Assembly: GCA_045602025.1 (NCBI GenBank) | Contig: JAZSAT010000046.1 | Location: 1 to 64,000, forward strand | Direction: 5' to 3' | From: RGIG5579 sp045602025 | Lineage (GTDB): Bacteria; Bacillota; Clostridia; Oscillospirales; SIG627 | DNA: 64,000 bases | Shown: positions 9,618 to 18,622 of the stretch, one piece after another | Position numbering within the stretch: position 1 is the stretch's first letter | Layout of the letters: each line of letters opens with the position of its first letter | The notes under the pieces: model-generated | Database searches by the model: none | Seen by the model: only the letters and a program-made list of their open reading frames with translations | Told to the model about the DNA's origin: nothing | Program-made: the position numbers and the translations under genes

Positions 9618-10802
9618 TTAGTGATGGAACAATCTCATTCCGGTAAATGCCATAACCATGTTATATTTATCACAACAGGAAATAACAATATCATCACGAA
9701 TGGAACCACCAGGTTCGGCAATATATTTTACGCCGCTGCGATAAGCTCTTTCAATATTATCATCGAAAGGGAAAAATGCATCAGAACCGAGAGCAACGCC
9801 GTCTTTGGTTGCAAGATATGCCTTTGCCTCTTCATCGGTCAAAGGCTCGGGTTGACAGGTAAAATATTTCTGCCAATTGCCGTCAGCGCAAACATCTTCC
9901 TCGTTCTTATTGATGTAACCGTCAATTACATTGTCACGGTCCGGTCTTTTAATATCAGCTCTAAAAGGAAGGTTCAAAACTTTTTCATGCTGACGAAGGA
10001 ACCAAGTATCTGCCTTCGTTCCGGCAAGACGGGTACAGTGAATTCTGGACTGCTGACCGGCCCCGACACCGATTGCCTGACCGTCAACTGCATAGCAAAC
10101 TGAGTTAGACTGAGTATACTTTAGGGTAATCAGTGCAATGATCAGATCGCGAGCTGCGCTTTCCGTCAGGTCTTTATTCGCAGTAACGATATTTTCAAGG
10201 AGCTTGCGGTTGATCTCAAAATTGTTTCTTCCCTGCTGGAAGGTGATACCAAACACCTGCTTGCGTTCAATGGGATCCGGAACATAATCGGGATCGATCT
10301 TTACAACATTATAAGTGCCTTTTCTCTTTTCTTTCAGAATGGCAAGAGCTTCATCGGTGTAACCGGGAGCGATAACGCCATCAGAAACTTCCCTTTTGAT
10401 CATTTTTGCAGTGACTGCATCACAAACATCGGAAAGAGCAACCCAATCACCAAAGGAGCACATTCTGTCAGTACCTCTTGCTCTTGCATAAGCGATGCCG
10501 ATGGGGGATTCATCAAGTCCTTCCACATCATCTACAAAATATGCCTTTTTCAAGGTATCGGAAAGAGGCACCGCAACGGCAGCGGAAGTAGGACTTACAT
10601 GCTTGAAGGATGTTGCGGCAGGAAGACCGAGTGCTTCCTTCAATTCCTTTACAAGCTGCCAGGAATTCAGCGCATCCAGGAAGTTGATATATCCGGGTCT
10701 GCCATTAAGGATCTCAATCGGAAGTTCCGTTTCATCGTGCATATAGATCTTAGAGGGCTTTTGATTCGGGTTGCAACCGTATTTTAATTCAAACTCTTTC
10801 AT
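9618..10802 (-). CDS. purH: Solitary AICAR formyltransferase (PurH C-domain only)
   Basis: Transfers a formyl group from 10-formyl-THF to AICAR to give FAICAR. It is 394 residues and contains only the transformylase domain (TSFKHVSPTSAAV near residue 65, ARARGTDRMCSFGDW near 110, IAEPGGSIRDD near the C-terminus). Standard bacterial PurH is about 510 residues with an N-terminal MGS-like IMP cyclohydrolase domain; that domain is absent. The missing cyclization is supplied by the adjacent PurO-type gene, 12 nt upstream, so the two genes together replace bifunctional PurH. AGAGGAAG precedes the ATG. Confidence 0.92.
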   Translation of the reverse strand: MKEFELKYGCNPNQKPSKIYMHDETELPIEILNGRPGYINFLDALNSWQLVKELKEALGLPAATSFKHVSPTSAAVAVPLSDTLKKAYFVDDVEGLDESPIGIAYARARGTDRMCSFGDWVALSDVCDAVTAKMIKREVSDGVIAPGYTDEALAILKEKRKGTYNVVKIDPDYVPDPIERKQVFGITFQQGRNNFEINRKLLENIVTANKDLTESAARDLIIALITLKYTQSNSVCYAVDGQAIGVGAGQQSRIHCTRLAGTKADTWFLRQHEKVLNLPFRADIKRPDRDNVIDGYINKNEEDVCADGNWQKYFTCQPEPLTDEEAKAYLATKDGVALGSDAFFPFDDNIERAYRSGVKYIAEPGGSIRDDIVISCCDKYNMVMAFTGMRLFHH

Positions 10803-10814
10803 TTTTCTTCCTCT

Positions 10815-11540
10815 TTATTTGTTTTTATTGATAATGATCTCCTCAGCCGCACCGCCATCCAAAGGCACTACGCGTACAAAAAGAGAAACCTTATTATCTT
10901 CATTCAAATTATCCCAAACAAGGTCCGCAAGTTCCTTTGCGGTATTGGGAAGCGTTACTTCCTCAGGTTCTCCGTAAAAAGAAGGGATAGGATCTCCGTC
11001 GCACTTATAGGTATGGATAAAATGACCGATTCCCTTTTCAGGAGCGGAATAATCATATGTAAAGCGATTACATGCTTCCGGTCTTCCGTTCGCGCTCTTC
11101 AAAATAGACATTTTATAAGAAAAATTGCCATCTTTGTAATTGCAGATCGCAGAAATTCTGGGAGTAAAATTAGGAGCATCCGGCTCAAACTCACGGGTAG
11201 AAAGTGCCTTTTCAAAAGCAAACAAATCTGAAGGGCTTTCTTTTACAAAGTCAAAGACGGTATTGGTCTGATCACCGTTGGTAACAATATCGATGTTCCC
11301 AAGAGAAAGATAGGGATTATAAATAATAAGGCTTGGATCAACAAGTTTTGACTCATCAAAGGCTTTGGTACGCATACCACCGTCAAATCGCTCAAATATA
11401 CGGTTGCGGCTATTTGCGCTGCGCCCCATAATAAAATATGCAATCATCGCTTTCTTGCCGTCTTCAGACTTACCTACAACAATTCCTCTGCCGGGATATG
11501 AATTTTCGCAAAGAAGCTTTTTCAAATCAAACAAAGACAT
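10815..11540 (-). CDS. purO: PurO-type IMP cyclohydrolase
   Basis: Closes FAICAR to IMP, the last step of the pathway. This 241-residue protein belongs to the PurO/IMP_cyclohyd family first known from archaea: PGRGIVVGKSEDGKKA, IMGRSANSRNR and NPYLSLGN near the N-terminus are the recognisable signatures. It is unrelated to the MGS-like domain of ordinary PurH. Its position immediately before the solitary AICAR formyltransferase gene supports the assignment. The ATG follows AGAGGAATAAAT. Biochemical function is inferred from the family and the operon. Confidence 0.88.
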   Translation of the reverse strand: MSLFDLKKLLCENSYPGRGIVVGKSEDGKKAMIAYFIMGRSANSRNRIFERFDGGMRTKAFDESKLVDPSLIIYNPYLSLGNIDIVTNGDQTNTVFDFVKESPSDLFAFEKALSTREFEPDAPNFTPRISAICNYKDGNFSYKMSILKSANGRPEACNRFTYDYSAPEKGIGHFIHTYKCDGDPIPSFYGEPEEVTLPNTAKELADLVWDNLNEDNKVSLFVRVVPLDGGAAEEIIINKNK

Positions 11541-11557
11541 ATTTATTCCTCTTTCTT

Positions 11558-12163
11558 TTATTCAGTTATAATTTTTGCAGAAACCTTTTCCACTGCCTCG
11601 GGAAGGATTTTCCATTCCGCAAGTCGCATTACTCGCTTTTGAAGAGTTTCGGGGGTATCGTTTTCGCGAATAGCAACTGCTTTTTGCAGAATGATCTCTC
11701 CGCCGTCGGGGATTTCATTAACAAAATGAACCGTTGCTCCGGTGACTTTCACACCGTAAGACAGTGCAGCTTCATGTACATGGAGTCCATAAAAGCCTTT
11801 TCCGCAAAAAGAAGGGATCAAGGCGGGATGAACATTAATGATTCTCTTCGGAAAGAGAGAAGTAAATTTTTCGCTGAGGATCGACATAAATCCCGCCAAA
11901 ACGATCAGATCAATTTGATTTTCTTCAATCAAACTTAAGATTTTTTCTTCAAAAGCCTCTTGAGAACCAAGTTCTTTTTTGAAGGAGACAGCCGTTTTCA
12001 CTCCAGCCTTTTTTGCTCTCTCAAGCGCGAAGGCAGCTGGATTGCTTGAAATTACAAGAGAGATCTTACCGCTTTTCAAGACGCCTTTTTTCTCAGCATC
12101 AAGAAGAGCCTGCAAATTAGTACCACCGCCGGAAACCAAGACGGCAATCTTGGCTTTTTTCAT
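11558..12163 (-). CDS. purN: Phosphoribosylglycinamide formyltransferase
   Basis: Step 3 of purine synthesis: formylates GAR using 10-formyl-THF. The 201-residue product has the expected N-terminus IAVLVSGGGTNLQAL, VISSNPAAFALERA, and the active-site stretch IINVHPALIPSF(C)GKGFYG containing the catalytic His. The start codon overlaps the purM stop codon as ATGA (12160-12163), indicating translational coupling. It consumes the formyl donor made by Fhs, encoded at the end of the same operon. Confidence 0.97.
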   Translation of the reverse strand: MKKAKIAVLVSGGGTNLQALLDAEKKGVLKSGKISLVISSNPAAFALERAKKAGVKTAVSFKKELGSQEAFEEKILSLIEENQIDLIVLAGFMSILSEKFTSLFPKRIINVHPALIPSFCGKGFYGLHVHEAALSYGVKVTGATVHFVNEIPDGGEIILQKAVAIRENDTPETLQKRVMRLAEWKILPEAVEKVSAKIITE

Positions 12164-13200
12164 AAAATCACCTTTTCTTCGGATTTTACAACTTCGCCGA
12201 TAATGTAAGCATCTTCACCGTTGTTTTTCAAAATCTCAAGAGATTTTTCTACGTCCGATTTTGAAACGACAACACACATACCAACACCCATATTAAAGGT
12301 ATTGAACATATCTCTTTCAGAAATATTTCCTTCTTTTGCAATCAAATCAAAAATAGGAAGAATGCGAACTGCACTCTTGTCTACCTTTGCACCGAGGCCG
12401 TCGGGAATGCATCTGGGAATATTTTCATAAAAGCCACCGCCAGTGATGTGGGAAATTCCTTTTACTTTTACTTCTTCGAGAAGCGCAAGAATAGGCTTAA
12501 CATAAATTTTGGTAGGAGTCAAAAGTGCTTCTCCAACACTCTTGCCACCAAGGGCATCGACAGGCTTCTTGATATCAGCGTTCTCAACATCAAATACCTT
12601 TCGAACCAGAGAAAATCCATTAGAATGAACACCGGTGGAAGGAAGAGCGATGATCACATCCCCTTCTTCCATTTTTTTGTTGTCAATGATCTTATCTTTA
12701 TCAACAACACCGGTGCAATATCCTGCAAGGTCATATTCGTCAACAGGATAAAAGCCGGGCATTTCAGCAGTTTCACCGCCGATCAAAGCAGCGCCTGCCT
12801 GTACACAGCCCTCTGCTACGCCTTTTACAATATCCGCAATGCGTTCGGGAACATTCTTTCCGCAAGCAATGTAATCTAAGAAAAACAGCGGCTTTGCACC
12901 GGCGCAGATAACATCATTTGCGCACATAGCAACGCAGTCAATACCAATGGTATCGTGCTTATCCATAATAAACGCGATCTTGAGCTTTGTTCCAACGCCA
13001 TCGGTACCACTTACCAAAACGGGCTTTTTAATTCCTTCAAGATCAAGCTCAAAAAGGCCACCAAAGCCGCCAACATCCGAACAAACGCCGGGCGTTACCG
13101 TTCTGGCAATATGTTTCTTCATAAGCTCTACAGCTTTGTAGCCTGCAGTGATATCAACTCCTGCGGCAGCATAACTATCGGATTTAGACTGATTATACAT
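12160..13200 (-). CDS. purM: Phosphoribosylformylglycinamidine cyclo-ligase
   Basis: Step 5: converts FGAM to AIR with ATP. The chain is 346 residues from the chosen ATG at 13200, behind GGAAAGGAATAAAAAAC; a longer reading upstream lacks the ribosome site and overlaps purF without need. Family motifs are SYAAAGVDITAGYKAV, LVSGTDGVGTKL, CAMCANDV and HITGGGFYENIPRC. It lies 5 nt after purF and overlaps purN by 4 nt. Confidence 0.97.
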   Translation of the reverse strand: MYNQSKSDSYAAAGVDITAGYKAVELMKKHIARTVTPGVCSDVGGFGGLFELDLEGIKKPVLVSGTDGVGTKLKIAFIMDKHDTIGIDCVAMCANDVICAGAKPLFFLDYIACGKNVPERIADIVKGVAEGCVQAGAALIGGETAEMPGFYPVDEYDLAGYCTGVVDKDKIIDNKKMEEGDVIIALPSTGVHSNGFSLVRKVFDVENADIKKPVDALGGKSVGEALLTPTKIYVKPILALLEEVKVKGISHITGGGFYENIPRCIPDGLGAKVDKSAVRILPIFDLIAKEGNISERDMFNTFNMGVGMCVVVSKSDVEKSLEILKNNGEDAYIIGEVVKSEEKVIL

Positions 13201-13205
13201 GTTTT

Positions 13206-14633
13206 TTATTCCTTTCCATTCCAACAATATGTACAAAGTTTTGAAGGATCTACATCAATTGCTTTGATGATTCCTTCCAATGTTTGAAATTCAAGTGAGG
13301 AAAAGTGAAGCTTTTCGCAAATGGTATTTCTTAACTTCTTACCTCTTTCGGTTGCAGAATCGCTGTACTCGTCCAAATGCTTGAGACCTTCATCGCCTTC
13401 AAGCTCCATAACCGTGCTGCGCGCAATCAGCTCCATTTCGCTTCTTGCAGAAGTAAAGCCAAGGTAAGGACAGTTAAACATAATGGGAGGACAGGCGGAA
13501 CGGATATGGACCGATTTCGCACCGTTTGAATACAAAAACTCAACCGTTTCCTTAAGCTGAGTTCCTCTTACAATAGAATCATCAACAAATAAAAGACTTT
13601 TTCCCTTGATCAATTCGTGAACAGGGATCTGTTTCATTTTTGCAATTTCATTCCGCTCCTTCTGACTCGCAGGAATGAAGCTTCTCATCCAGGTAGGTGT
13701 ATATTTGATAAATGCTCTCGCAAAAGGAATTCCGCTTTCCTGCGCATATCCTATTGCATGAGGGGTACCGGAATCAGGAACACCGCTGACATAATCAAGC
13801 TCGGGAAGTGTCCCATTCTTTTTATCGTTTGCGGCAATCACCTGGCCGTTTTTATACCGCATGACCTCAACATTTACCCCTTCATAGGTAGATGTGGGAT
13901 AGCCGTAATAACTCCAAAGAAAGGAGCAGATTTTCATTTGTTCACCAGGTTTTACCAAACACTTTACTTCATCAGAAGAAATCTCGACAACTTCACCGGG
14001 ACCAAGCTCGCGATCACTTTCATATCCAAGTTTCTGATAGGCAAAGGACTCAACGGAAACACAGTATCCAAATTCATTTTTCCCTATCAAAACAGGAAGT
14101 CTTCCTAAAAGGTCACGCGCAGCAATCAAATTACCGTCTTCCTTTAAAAGAAGAATGGTACAAGAACCTTTTATATTTTCCTGAACAAACCGAATTCCTT
14201 TTTCAAAGCTATCCTTTTGACAGATCAGTGAGGCAACAAGCTCAACATGATTGACATTGCCTCCAGTCATTGCGTCAAAATGACCGCCGTTGCTTTCATC
14301 CAAGTATTCTTCAAGAAGTTCATCTGCATTATTAATTGCGCCAATCAGGCAAACCGCGAAAGTGCCGAGTTTAGAACGAATCAAGAGAGGCTGAGGATAA
14401 AAATCACTAATACAGCCGATTGCACTGGTTCCGCGCATTTCCTCAAAGATATGTTCGAACTTTGTACGAAACGGTGCATTTTTTATGCTTTTGATCTCTC
14501 TTTGGAGACCGATCTCTGAGTCAAAGGCAGCAATTCCTGCGCGATGCGTGGCAAGATGCGAATGATAATCAGTACCGAAAAACACATCGGAAAGAGCGTC
14601 GTTTTTGCTCACAACTCCAAAAAAGCCACCCAT
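13206..14633 (-). CDS. purF: Amidophosphoribosyltransferase with a degenerate glutaminase site
   Basis: First step of purine synthesis: PRPP to phosphoribosylamine. The 475-residue chain keeps a full phosphoribosyltransferase domain, with PRPP loop LLFVDDSIVRGTQL near 347-360. It also keeps four cysteines matching the B. subtilis PurF Fe-S ligands (about C236, C388, C467, C470). The glutaminase half is eroded. The N-terminal catalytic Cys is Gly (MGGFFG), the oxyanion HNGNL segment reads IGAINN, and the Arg of the HxRY segment is lost (CISDF). An in-frame TGA six codons upstream excludes a longer N-terminus. It belongs to a known MGGFFG subfamily of clostridia and Bacteroidetes. Ammonia may come directly or from a partner glutaminase. 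AAAGGATGG precedes the ATG. Confidence 0.93.
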   Translation of the reverse strand: MGGFFGVVSKNDALSDVFFGTDYHSHLATHRAGIAAFDSEIGLQREIKSIKNAPFRTKFEHIFEEMRGTSAIGCISDFYPQPLLIRSKLGTFAVCLIGAINNADELLEEYLDESNGGHFDAMTGGNVNHVELVASLICQKDSFEKGIRFVQENIKGSCTILLLKEDGNLIAARDLLGRLPVLIGKNEFGYCVSVESFAYQKLGYESDRELGPGEVVEISSDEVKCLVKPGEQMKICSFLWSYYGYPTSTYEGVNVEVMRYKNGQVIAANDKKNGTLPELDYVSGVPDSGTPHAIGYAQESGIPFARAFIKYTPTWMRSFIPASQKERNEIAKMKQIPVHELIKGKSLLFVDDSIVRGTQLKETVEFLYSNGAKSVHIRSACPPIMFNCPYLGFTSARSEMELIARSTVMELEGDEGLKHLDEYSDSATERGKKLRNTICEKLHFSSLEFQTLEGIIKAIDVDPSKLCTYCWNGKE

Positions 14634-14675
14634 CTTATTGCCATCCTTTCATAAAACAAACAATCATATTTAACC

Positions 14676-15173
14676 TCAATTTGCTGAAAACTCTTCAACG
14701 ACCTTACGGTCTTTTTCCAAAACCTTTTCTGCATCCAAGCGTCTTTTTTCATCAAGTTTGTTTGCAAGCTTCTCGTCAGTAACGGCAAGAATCTCTGCGG
14801 CAAGAAGAGCCGCATTGGTAGCACCGTCCACCGCAACCGTTGCAACAGGAATACCGGAAGGCATCATAACGGTAGACAAAAGTGCGTCAAGTCCGTCAAA
14901 ATTGGAAGACTTACAAGGAATGCCAATAACAGGCAGAGTCGTATTTGCAGCAATTGCACCGGCAAGATGAGCTGCCATACCTGCTGCACAGATCAAAACA
15001 CCAAAATCAGATTTTCTTGCATTCAACGCAAAGCATCTTGCTTCTTCCGGCGTTCTATGCGCAGAATAAACATGGATCTCAAAAGGGATCTCAAAAGATT
15101 TCAAGGTGTCAACAGCTTTTCTGACAACAGGAAGATCGCTGTCACTTCCCATTACAATACCAACTTTTTTCAT
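14676..15173 (-). CDS. purE: N5-carboxyaminoimidazole ribonucleotide mutase (PurE)
   Basis: Moves the carboxyl group of N5-CAIR to give CAIR. The product is 165 residues from ATG 15173, behind AGGAGGAATT; a longer reading would run into the riboswitch. Diagnostic segments are VGIVMGSDSDLPVVRKA, VYSAHRTPEEA and AAGMAAHLAGAIAA. It is the first gene behind the ZTP riboswitch. No purK or purC is present in the window, so the class of PurE (with or without PurK) is not settled by context. Confidence 0.95.
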   Translation of the reverse strand: MKKVGIVMGSDSDLPVVRKAVDTLKSFEIPFEIHVYSAHRTPEEARCFALNARKSDFGVLICAAGMAAHLAGAIAANTTLPVIGIPCKSSNFDGLDALLSTVMMPSGIPVATVAVDGATNAALLAAEILAVTDEKLANKLDEKRRLDAEKVLEKDRKVVEEFSAN

Positions 15174-15189
15174 AATTCCTCCTAAAAAT

Positions 15190-15318
15190 ATAAAAGGGCG
15201 CACTTAACTTATAAGTTAAATACGCCCAGACGGTCGGCTGTCGGGGCAAATGTCCCGAAAATTACTTTTTGCTCCTTTGTGGTGCTCCACATGATCCGTC
15301 AGTAACAAAAAGCTTTTA
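15190..15318 (-). promoter_or_regulatory. ZTP (pfl) riboswitch of the purine operon
   Basis: The minus-strand leader between a promoter and purE shows the pfl-motif elements. These are GTTACTGACGG, a GTGGAGCACCAC hairpin with GGAGC, and then the conserved CCGACCGTCTGGGC block (about 15226-15239). The CTGGGC strand feeds into a hairpin with GGGCG/CGCCC arms and a T-rich tail at 15190-15227. That is the usual antitermination layout. ZTP (phosphorylated AICAR) signals 10-formyl-THF shortage and turns such operons on; the operon here ends in fhs. Confidence 0.93.
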
Positions 15319-15325
15319 CTTAAAA

Positions 15326-15354
15326 AGTATACCACAGCGCAAAATGTGTGTCAA
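15326..15354 (-). promoter_or_regulatory. Promoter of the purine operon
   Basis: Minus strand TTGACA, 17-nt spacer, TATACT, located just after the guaB stop codon. The predicted start lies at the 5' edge of the ZTP aptamer. This separates the purine genes from the upstream pyrimidine-guaB transcript. Confidence 0.85.
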
Positions 15355-15373
15355 GGCAAAATAGGGCAAATCC

Positions 15374-16879
15374 TTACTTAATTGAAGCTCCTTTTTCCTT
15401 CTGAATAACATCGTGTGCGCCGCCTTCCACAATACTGGTTGCAGAGACGAGGGTGAGCTTTGCTTTCTGCTGAAGCTCAGAAATAGAAAGTGCTCCACAA
15501 TTGCACATTGTGGACTTTACTTTACTCAAAGACAAAGCAACATTATCCTTCAAACTGCCCGCATAAGGAACATAAGAATCAACGCCTTCCTCAAAGGAGA
15601 GCTTCTTGTCTCCGCCAAGGTCATATCTCTGCCAGTTACGGGCGCGGCTTGAGCCTTCACCCCAATACTCTTTGTAGTAAGTACCGCCGATATTTACCTT
15701 ATTTGTGGGGCTTTCGTCAAAACGTGCAAAATATCTGCCAAGCATTACAAAATCAGCACCCATAGCAAGAGCAAGAGTGATGTGGTGGTCATAAACGATA
15801 CCGCCATCAGAGCAAACAGGAATATAAATGCCGGTTTCTTTAAAATATTCATCTCTTGCCTTACAAACCTCGATCAAAGCAGTAGCCTGACCTCTTCCGA
15901 TCCCCTTGGTTTCGCGGGTAATACAAATGGACCCTCCGCCAATACCAACTTTAATAAAGTCAGCACCGCTTTCTGCGAGGAAGCGGAAGCCATCGGCGTC
16001 AACAACATTACCGGCGCCAACCTTAACAGAATCACCGTAATTTTTGCGGATCCAATCAATAGTGAGCTTCTGCCATTCGGAAAAGCCTTCAGAAGAGTCA
16101 ATACAAAGAACATCAGCTCCTGCCTCAATCAGAGCAGGAACACGCTCAGCATAATCACGGGTATTGATACCCGCGCCGACAACATATCTTTTACTGCTGT
16201 CAAGCAGTTCGTTGGGATTTTGCTTATGAGAATCATAGTCTTTTCTAAACACAAAATAGCAAAGCTTTCCTTCATCATTGATAATGGGAAGAGAATTTAA
16301 CTTATTATCCCAAATGATGTCGTTGGCTTCCTTGAGAGTAGTCCCCTCTTTAGCAACGATGAGCTTTTCAAAGGGAGTCATAAAGTCTTTCACAGGGGTA
16401 TCAAGACTCATACGGCTTACACGATAATCGCGTCCGGTAACAATACCCAGAAGCTTTCCTTCACTTGTTCCGTCAGAAGTGATCGCAACGGTAGAATGTC
16501 CGTTTTTCTCTTTCAGTTCCACAACATCCTTCAGGGTAGCTTCAAGACTTAAATTGGAATCACTGGTAACGAAGCCGGCCTTGTAATTTTTCGCTCTTCT
16601 TACCATATCTGCTTCATCTGCTACAGACTGTGAGCCGTAAATAAAGGAAACGCCGCCTTCTATCGCAAGAGCAATAGCGAGACGATCTCCGGAAACGGAC
16701 TGCATAATTGCAGATACCATCGGAATGTTCATCGTAATCGCAGATTCTTCCCCCTTCTTAAATTTTACAAGGGGTGTCTTTAAAGAAACATTAGCAGGAA
16801 CACATTCACTGGAAGAATATCCGGGAATGAGCAAATATTCGTTAAAAGTATGAGAAGGCTCATTGATAAAAACAGCCAT
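15374..16879 (-). CDS. guaB: IMP dehydrogenase
   Basis: Oxidises IMP to XMP with NAD+, committing to GMP. The 501-residue chain has the N-terminal barrel start, a CBS-domain pair at about residues 100-230 (GIVTGRDYR, DFMTPFEKLIVAKEGTTL), and the catalytic loop GIGGGSICITRETKGIGRGQ with the active-site Cys. The flap segment follows near residues 400-430. AAGGAGG precedes the ATG, which overlaps the pyrB stop by one base. It is therefore co-transcribed with the pyrimidine genes rather than with purE-fhs. The flap reads EGSSRARNWQRY rather than the common EG...Y form, but the family is clear. Confidence 0.95.
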   Translation of the reverse strand: MAVFINEPSHTFNEYLLIPGYSSSECVPANVSLKTPLVKFKKGEESAITMNIPMVSAIMQSVSGDRLAIALAIEGGVSFIYGSQSVADEADMVRRAKNYKAGFVTSDSNLSLEATLKDVVELKEKNGHSTVAITSDGTSEGKLLGIVTGRDYRVSRMSLDTPVKDFMTPFEKLIVAKEGTTLKEANDIIWDNKLNSLPIINDEGKLCYFVFRKDYDSHKQNPNELLDSSKRYVVGAGINTRDYAERVPALIEAGADVLCIDSSEGFSEWQKLTIDWIRKNYGDSVKVGAGNVVDADGFRFLAESGADFIKVGIGGGSICITRETKGIGRGQATALIEVCKARDEYFKETGIYIPVCSDGGIVYDHHITLALAMGADFVMLGRYFARFDESPTNKVNIGGTYYKEYWGEGSSRARNWQRYDLGGDKKLSFEEGVDSYVPYAGSLKDNVALSLSKVKSTMCNCGALSISELQQKAKLTLVSATSIVEGGAHDVIQKEKGASIK

Positions 16880-17970
16880 TATTTTTCCTCCTTAATCGTT
16901 GCATTTTTCTCACAATAAATGCAGCGGTAAATTTTCTTTTCCGCATCAATCACACGGAAACGATGGGTCAATTCCTGTTCGGTAGAGGTGATACAGCGAG
17001 GATTCTCACAAACAACACCCGAGATTTTTTCACCGATATCCGCATTATCTACTGCATCTTTTTCATATAAAAGCTTCAAAATTAAAGCCATACGCATTAA
17101 TTTTCCATTTAAAACCTGCTTAAAATAACAAGCTCTGGGATCGGCATCAATCGCAACGCTGATCTCATTAACACGAGGAAGCGGGTGAAGCACACACATA
17201 TCCTCTTTTGCTTCGTTCATTTTTTCAGGAGTAAGAATGTAGCTGTCCTTCAGTTTCTCATATGTTTCCATATCATCGAAACGTTCTCTCTGAATTCTGG
17301 TCATATACAAAATATCAAGTTTAGGCAAAGCTTCATCCAAAGAGGTGGTTTCAGTATATTGCATTTTGCTGGGATCCATAATATCAGCTTTTACATATTC
17401 CGGAAGCTTGAGCTGTTCAGGAGAGATCAAAACAACTTTGATGTTTTCATATCTACTAAAGGCTGCAATCAGGGAATGAACAGTTCTACCGTACTTCAAG
17501 TCACCGCAAAAGCCGATGGTAAGATCAGAAAGTCTTCCTTTTTCACGGAAGATTGTCAAAAGATCAGCCAAAGTCTGGGTAGGATGGCAATGACCGCCGT
17601 CTCCGGCATTAATAACAGGGACGGTAGCATTTCTGGAGGCGACAAAAGGCGCGCCCTCCTGAAAATGTCTCATAGCAATAATATCTGCATAGCAGCTAAG
17701 CACCTTTGCGGTATCCGCAATGCTTTCGCCTTTTGAAGCCGAAGAGCTGCTTGCTTCGGAAAAGCCAATCACTTCGCCACCAAGCTCATACATGGCAGCT
17801 TCAAAGCTCAATCTTGTTCTGGTAGAAGGCTCGAAAAAAAGCGTAGCAAGCTTTTTACCTTTACAAGACTGGGCATATTTTTGAGGATTCTTGCTGATAT
17901 CACACGCAGTTTTGATCAGGTCGGAAACTTCCTCTAAAGAAAAGTCAACAATATCAATCAAGCTCTTCAT
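16879..17970 (-). CDS. pyrB: Aspartate carbamoyltransferase fused to a PyrI-like zinc domain
   Basis: Condenses carbamoyl phosphate and aspartate. Residues 1-305 are the catalytic chain: FFEPSTRTRLSFEAAM, MRHFQEGAP, GDGGHCHPTQTLAD, HPLPRVNEI. A C-terminal extension ends with C-x4-C (about 321 and 326), 23 residues, then C-x2-C (about 350 and 353). This spacing and the RCIYCEK ending match the zinc domain of the separate regulatory chain PyrI. The nucleotide-binding domain of PyrI is absent. The tail may stabilise the trimer without giving CTP/ATP control. It overlaps pyrE and guaB by one base each. Confidence 0.93.
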   Translation of the reverse strand: MKSLIDIVDFSLEEVSDLIKTACDISKNPQKYAQSCKGKKLATLFFEPSTRTRLSFEAAMYELGGEVIGFSEASSSSASKGESIADTAKVLSCYADIIAMRHFQEGAPFVASRNATVPVINAGDGGHCHPTQTLADLLTIFREKGRLSDLTIGFCGDLKYGRTVHSLIAAFSRYENIKVVLISPEQLKLPEYVKADIMDPSKMQYTETTSLDEALPKLDILYMTRIQRERFDDMETYEKLKDSYILTPEKMNEAKEDMCVLHPLPRVNEISVAIDADPRACYFKQVLNGKLMRMALILKLLYEKDAVDNADIGEKISGVVCENPRCITSTEQELTHRFRVIDAEKKIYRCIYCEKNATIKEEK

Positions 17971-18611
17971 TATGCTTTGCCCTCATTGATCCAGCTCTCA
18001 TCGGAAGGATTGTTACGGAAAGCGATCAGTTTCTTTACATCCTCCGGTTTAATATAGCCTTCATCGGCAGCAACCTGAGCAATTACATCAAAATTGGTCA
18101 AGGAAACATTTTTTACATTTGCTTCTTCCAAGCGTACAAGGCCTTTTTTCATACCATAGGTGAAAATGCTGACAACGCCAAGAACCTCGGCACCGGCTTC
18201 GCGAAGTACGTTTACAACTTCAATTACACTGCCACCGGTAGAGATCAAATCTTCTACAACAACAACCTTCTGACCCTTTTCAAGTCTTCCCTCGATCTGG
18301 TTCTGTCTGCCGTGATCCTTTGCGCCGGAACGAACATAGCCCATAGGAAGCCCCATAAGATGCCCGGTAATAGCTGCGTGCGCAATACCTGCAGTAGAAG
18401 TACCCATAAGCACTTCAACCTCAGGATAGTGCTTGCGAATCGTTTCAGCAAGACCGTTTTCAACATCATTTCTGACTTCAACGGAAGTAAGTGTTAAACG
18501 GTTATCACAGTAAACAGGACTCTTAATTCCGCTTGCCCAAGTAAAAGGTTCTTCAGGACGGAAGAACACTGCTTTGATCTTAAGCAAATCTTTTGCAATT
18601 AATTTTTCCAT
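17970..18611 (-). CDS. pyrE: Orotate phosphoribosyltransferase
   Basis: Attaches orotate to PRPP to form OMP. The 213-residue product has the PRPP-binding motif VVVVEDLISTGGSVIEVV near residue 120 and the TASGIKSPVYCDN-type N-terminal segment (here TWASGIKSPVYCDNR). Its length is normal. It is followed without a gap by pyrB and preceded by pyrF 11 nt upstream. All genes in the run share strand and tight spacing, so they form one operon. Confidence 0.96.
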   Translation of the reverse strand: MEKLIAKDLLKIKAVFFRPEEPFTWASGIKSPVYCDNRLTLTSVEVRNDVENGLAETIRKHYPEVEVLMGTSTAGIAHAAITGHLMGLPMGYVRSGAKDHGRQNQIEGRLEKGQKVVVVEDLISTGGSVIEVVNVLREAGAEVLGVVSIFTYGMKKGLVRLEEANVKNVSLTNFDVIAQVAADEGYIKPEDVKKLIAFRNNPSDESWINEGKA

Positions 18612-18622
18612 TTTTATTCACC

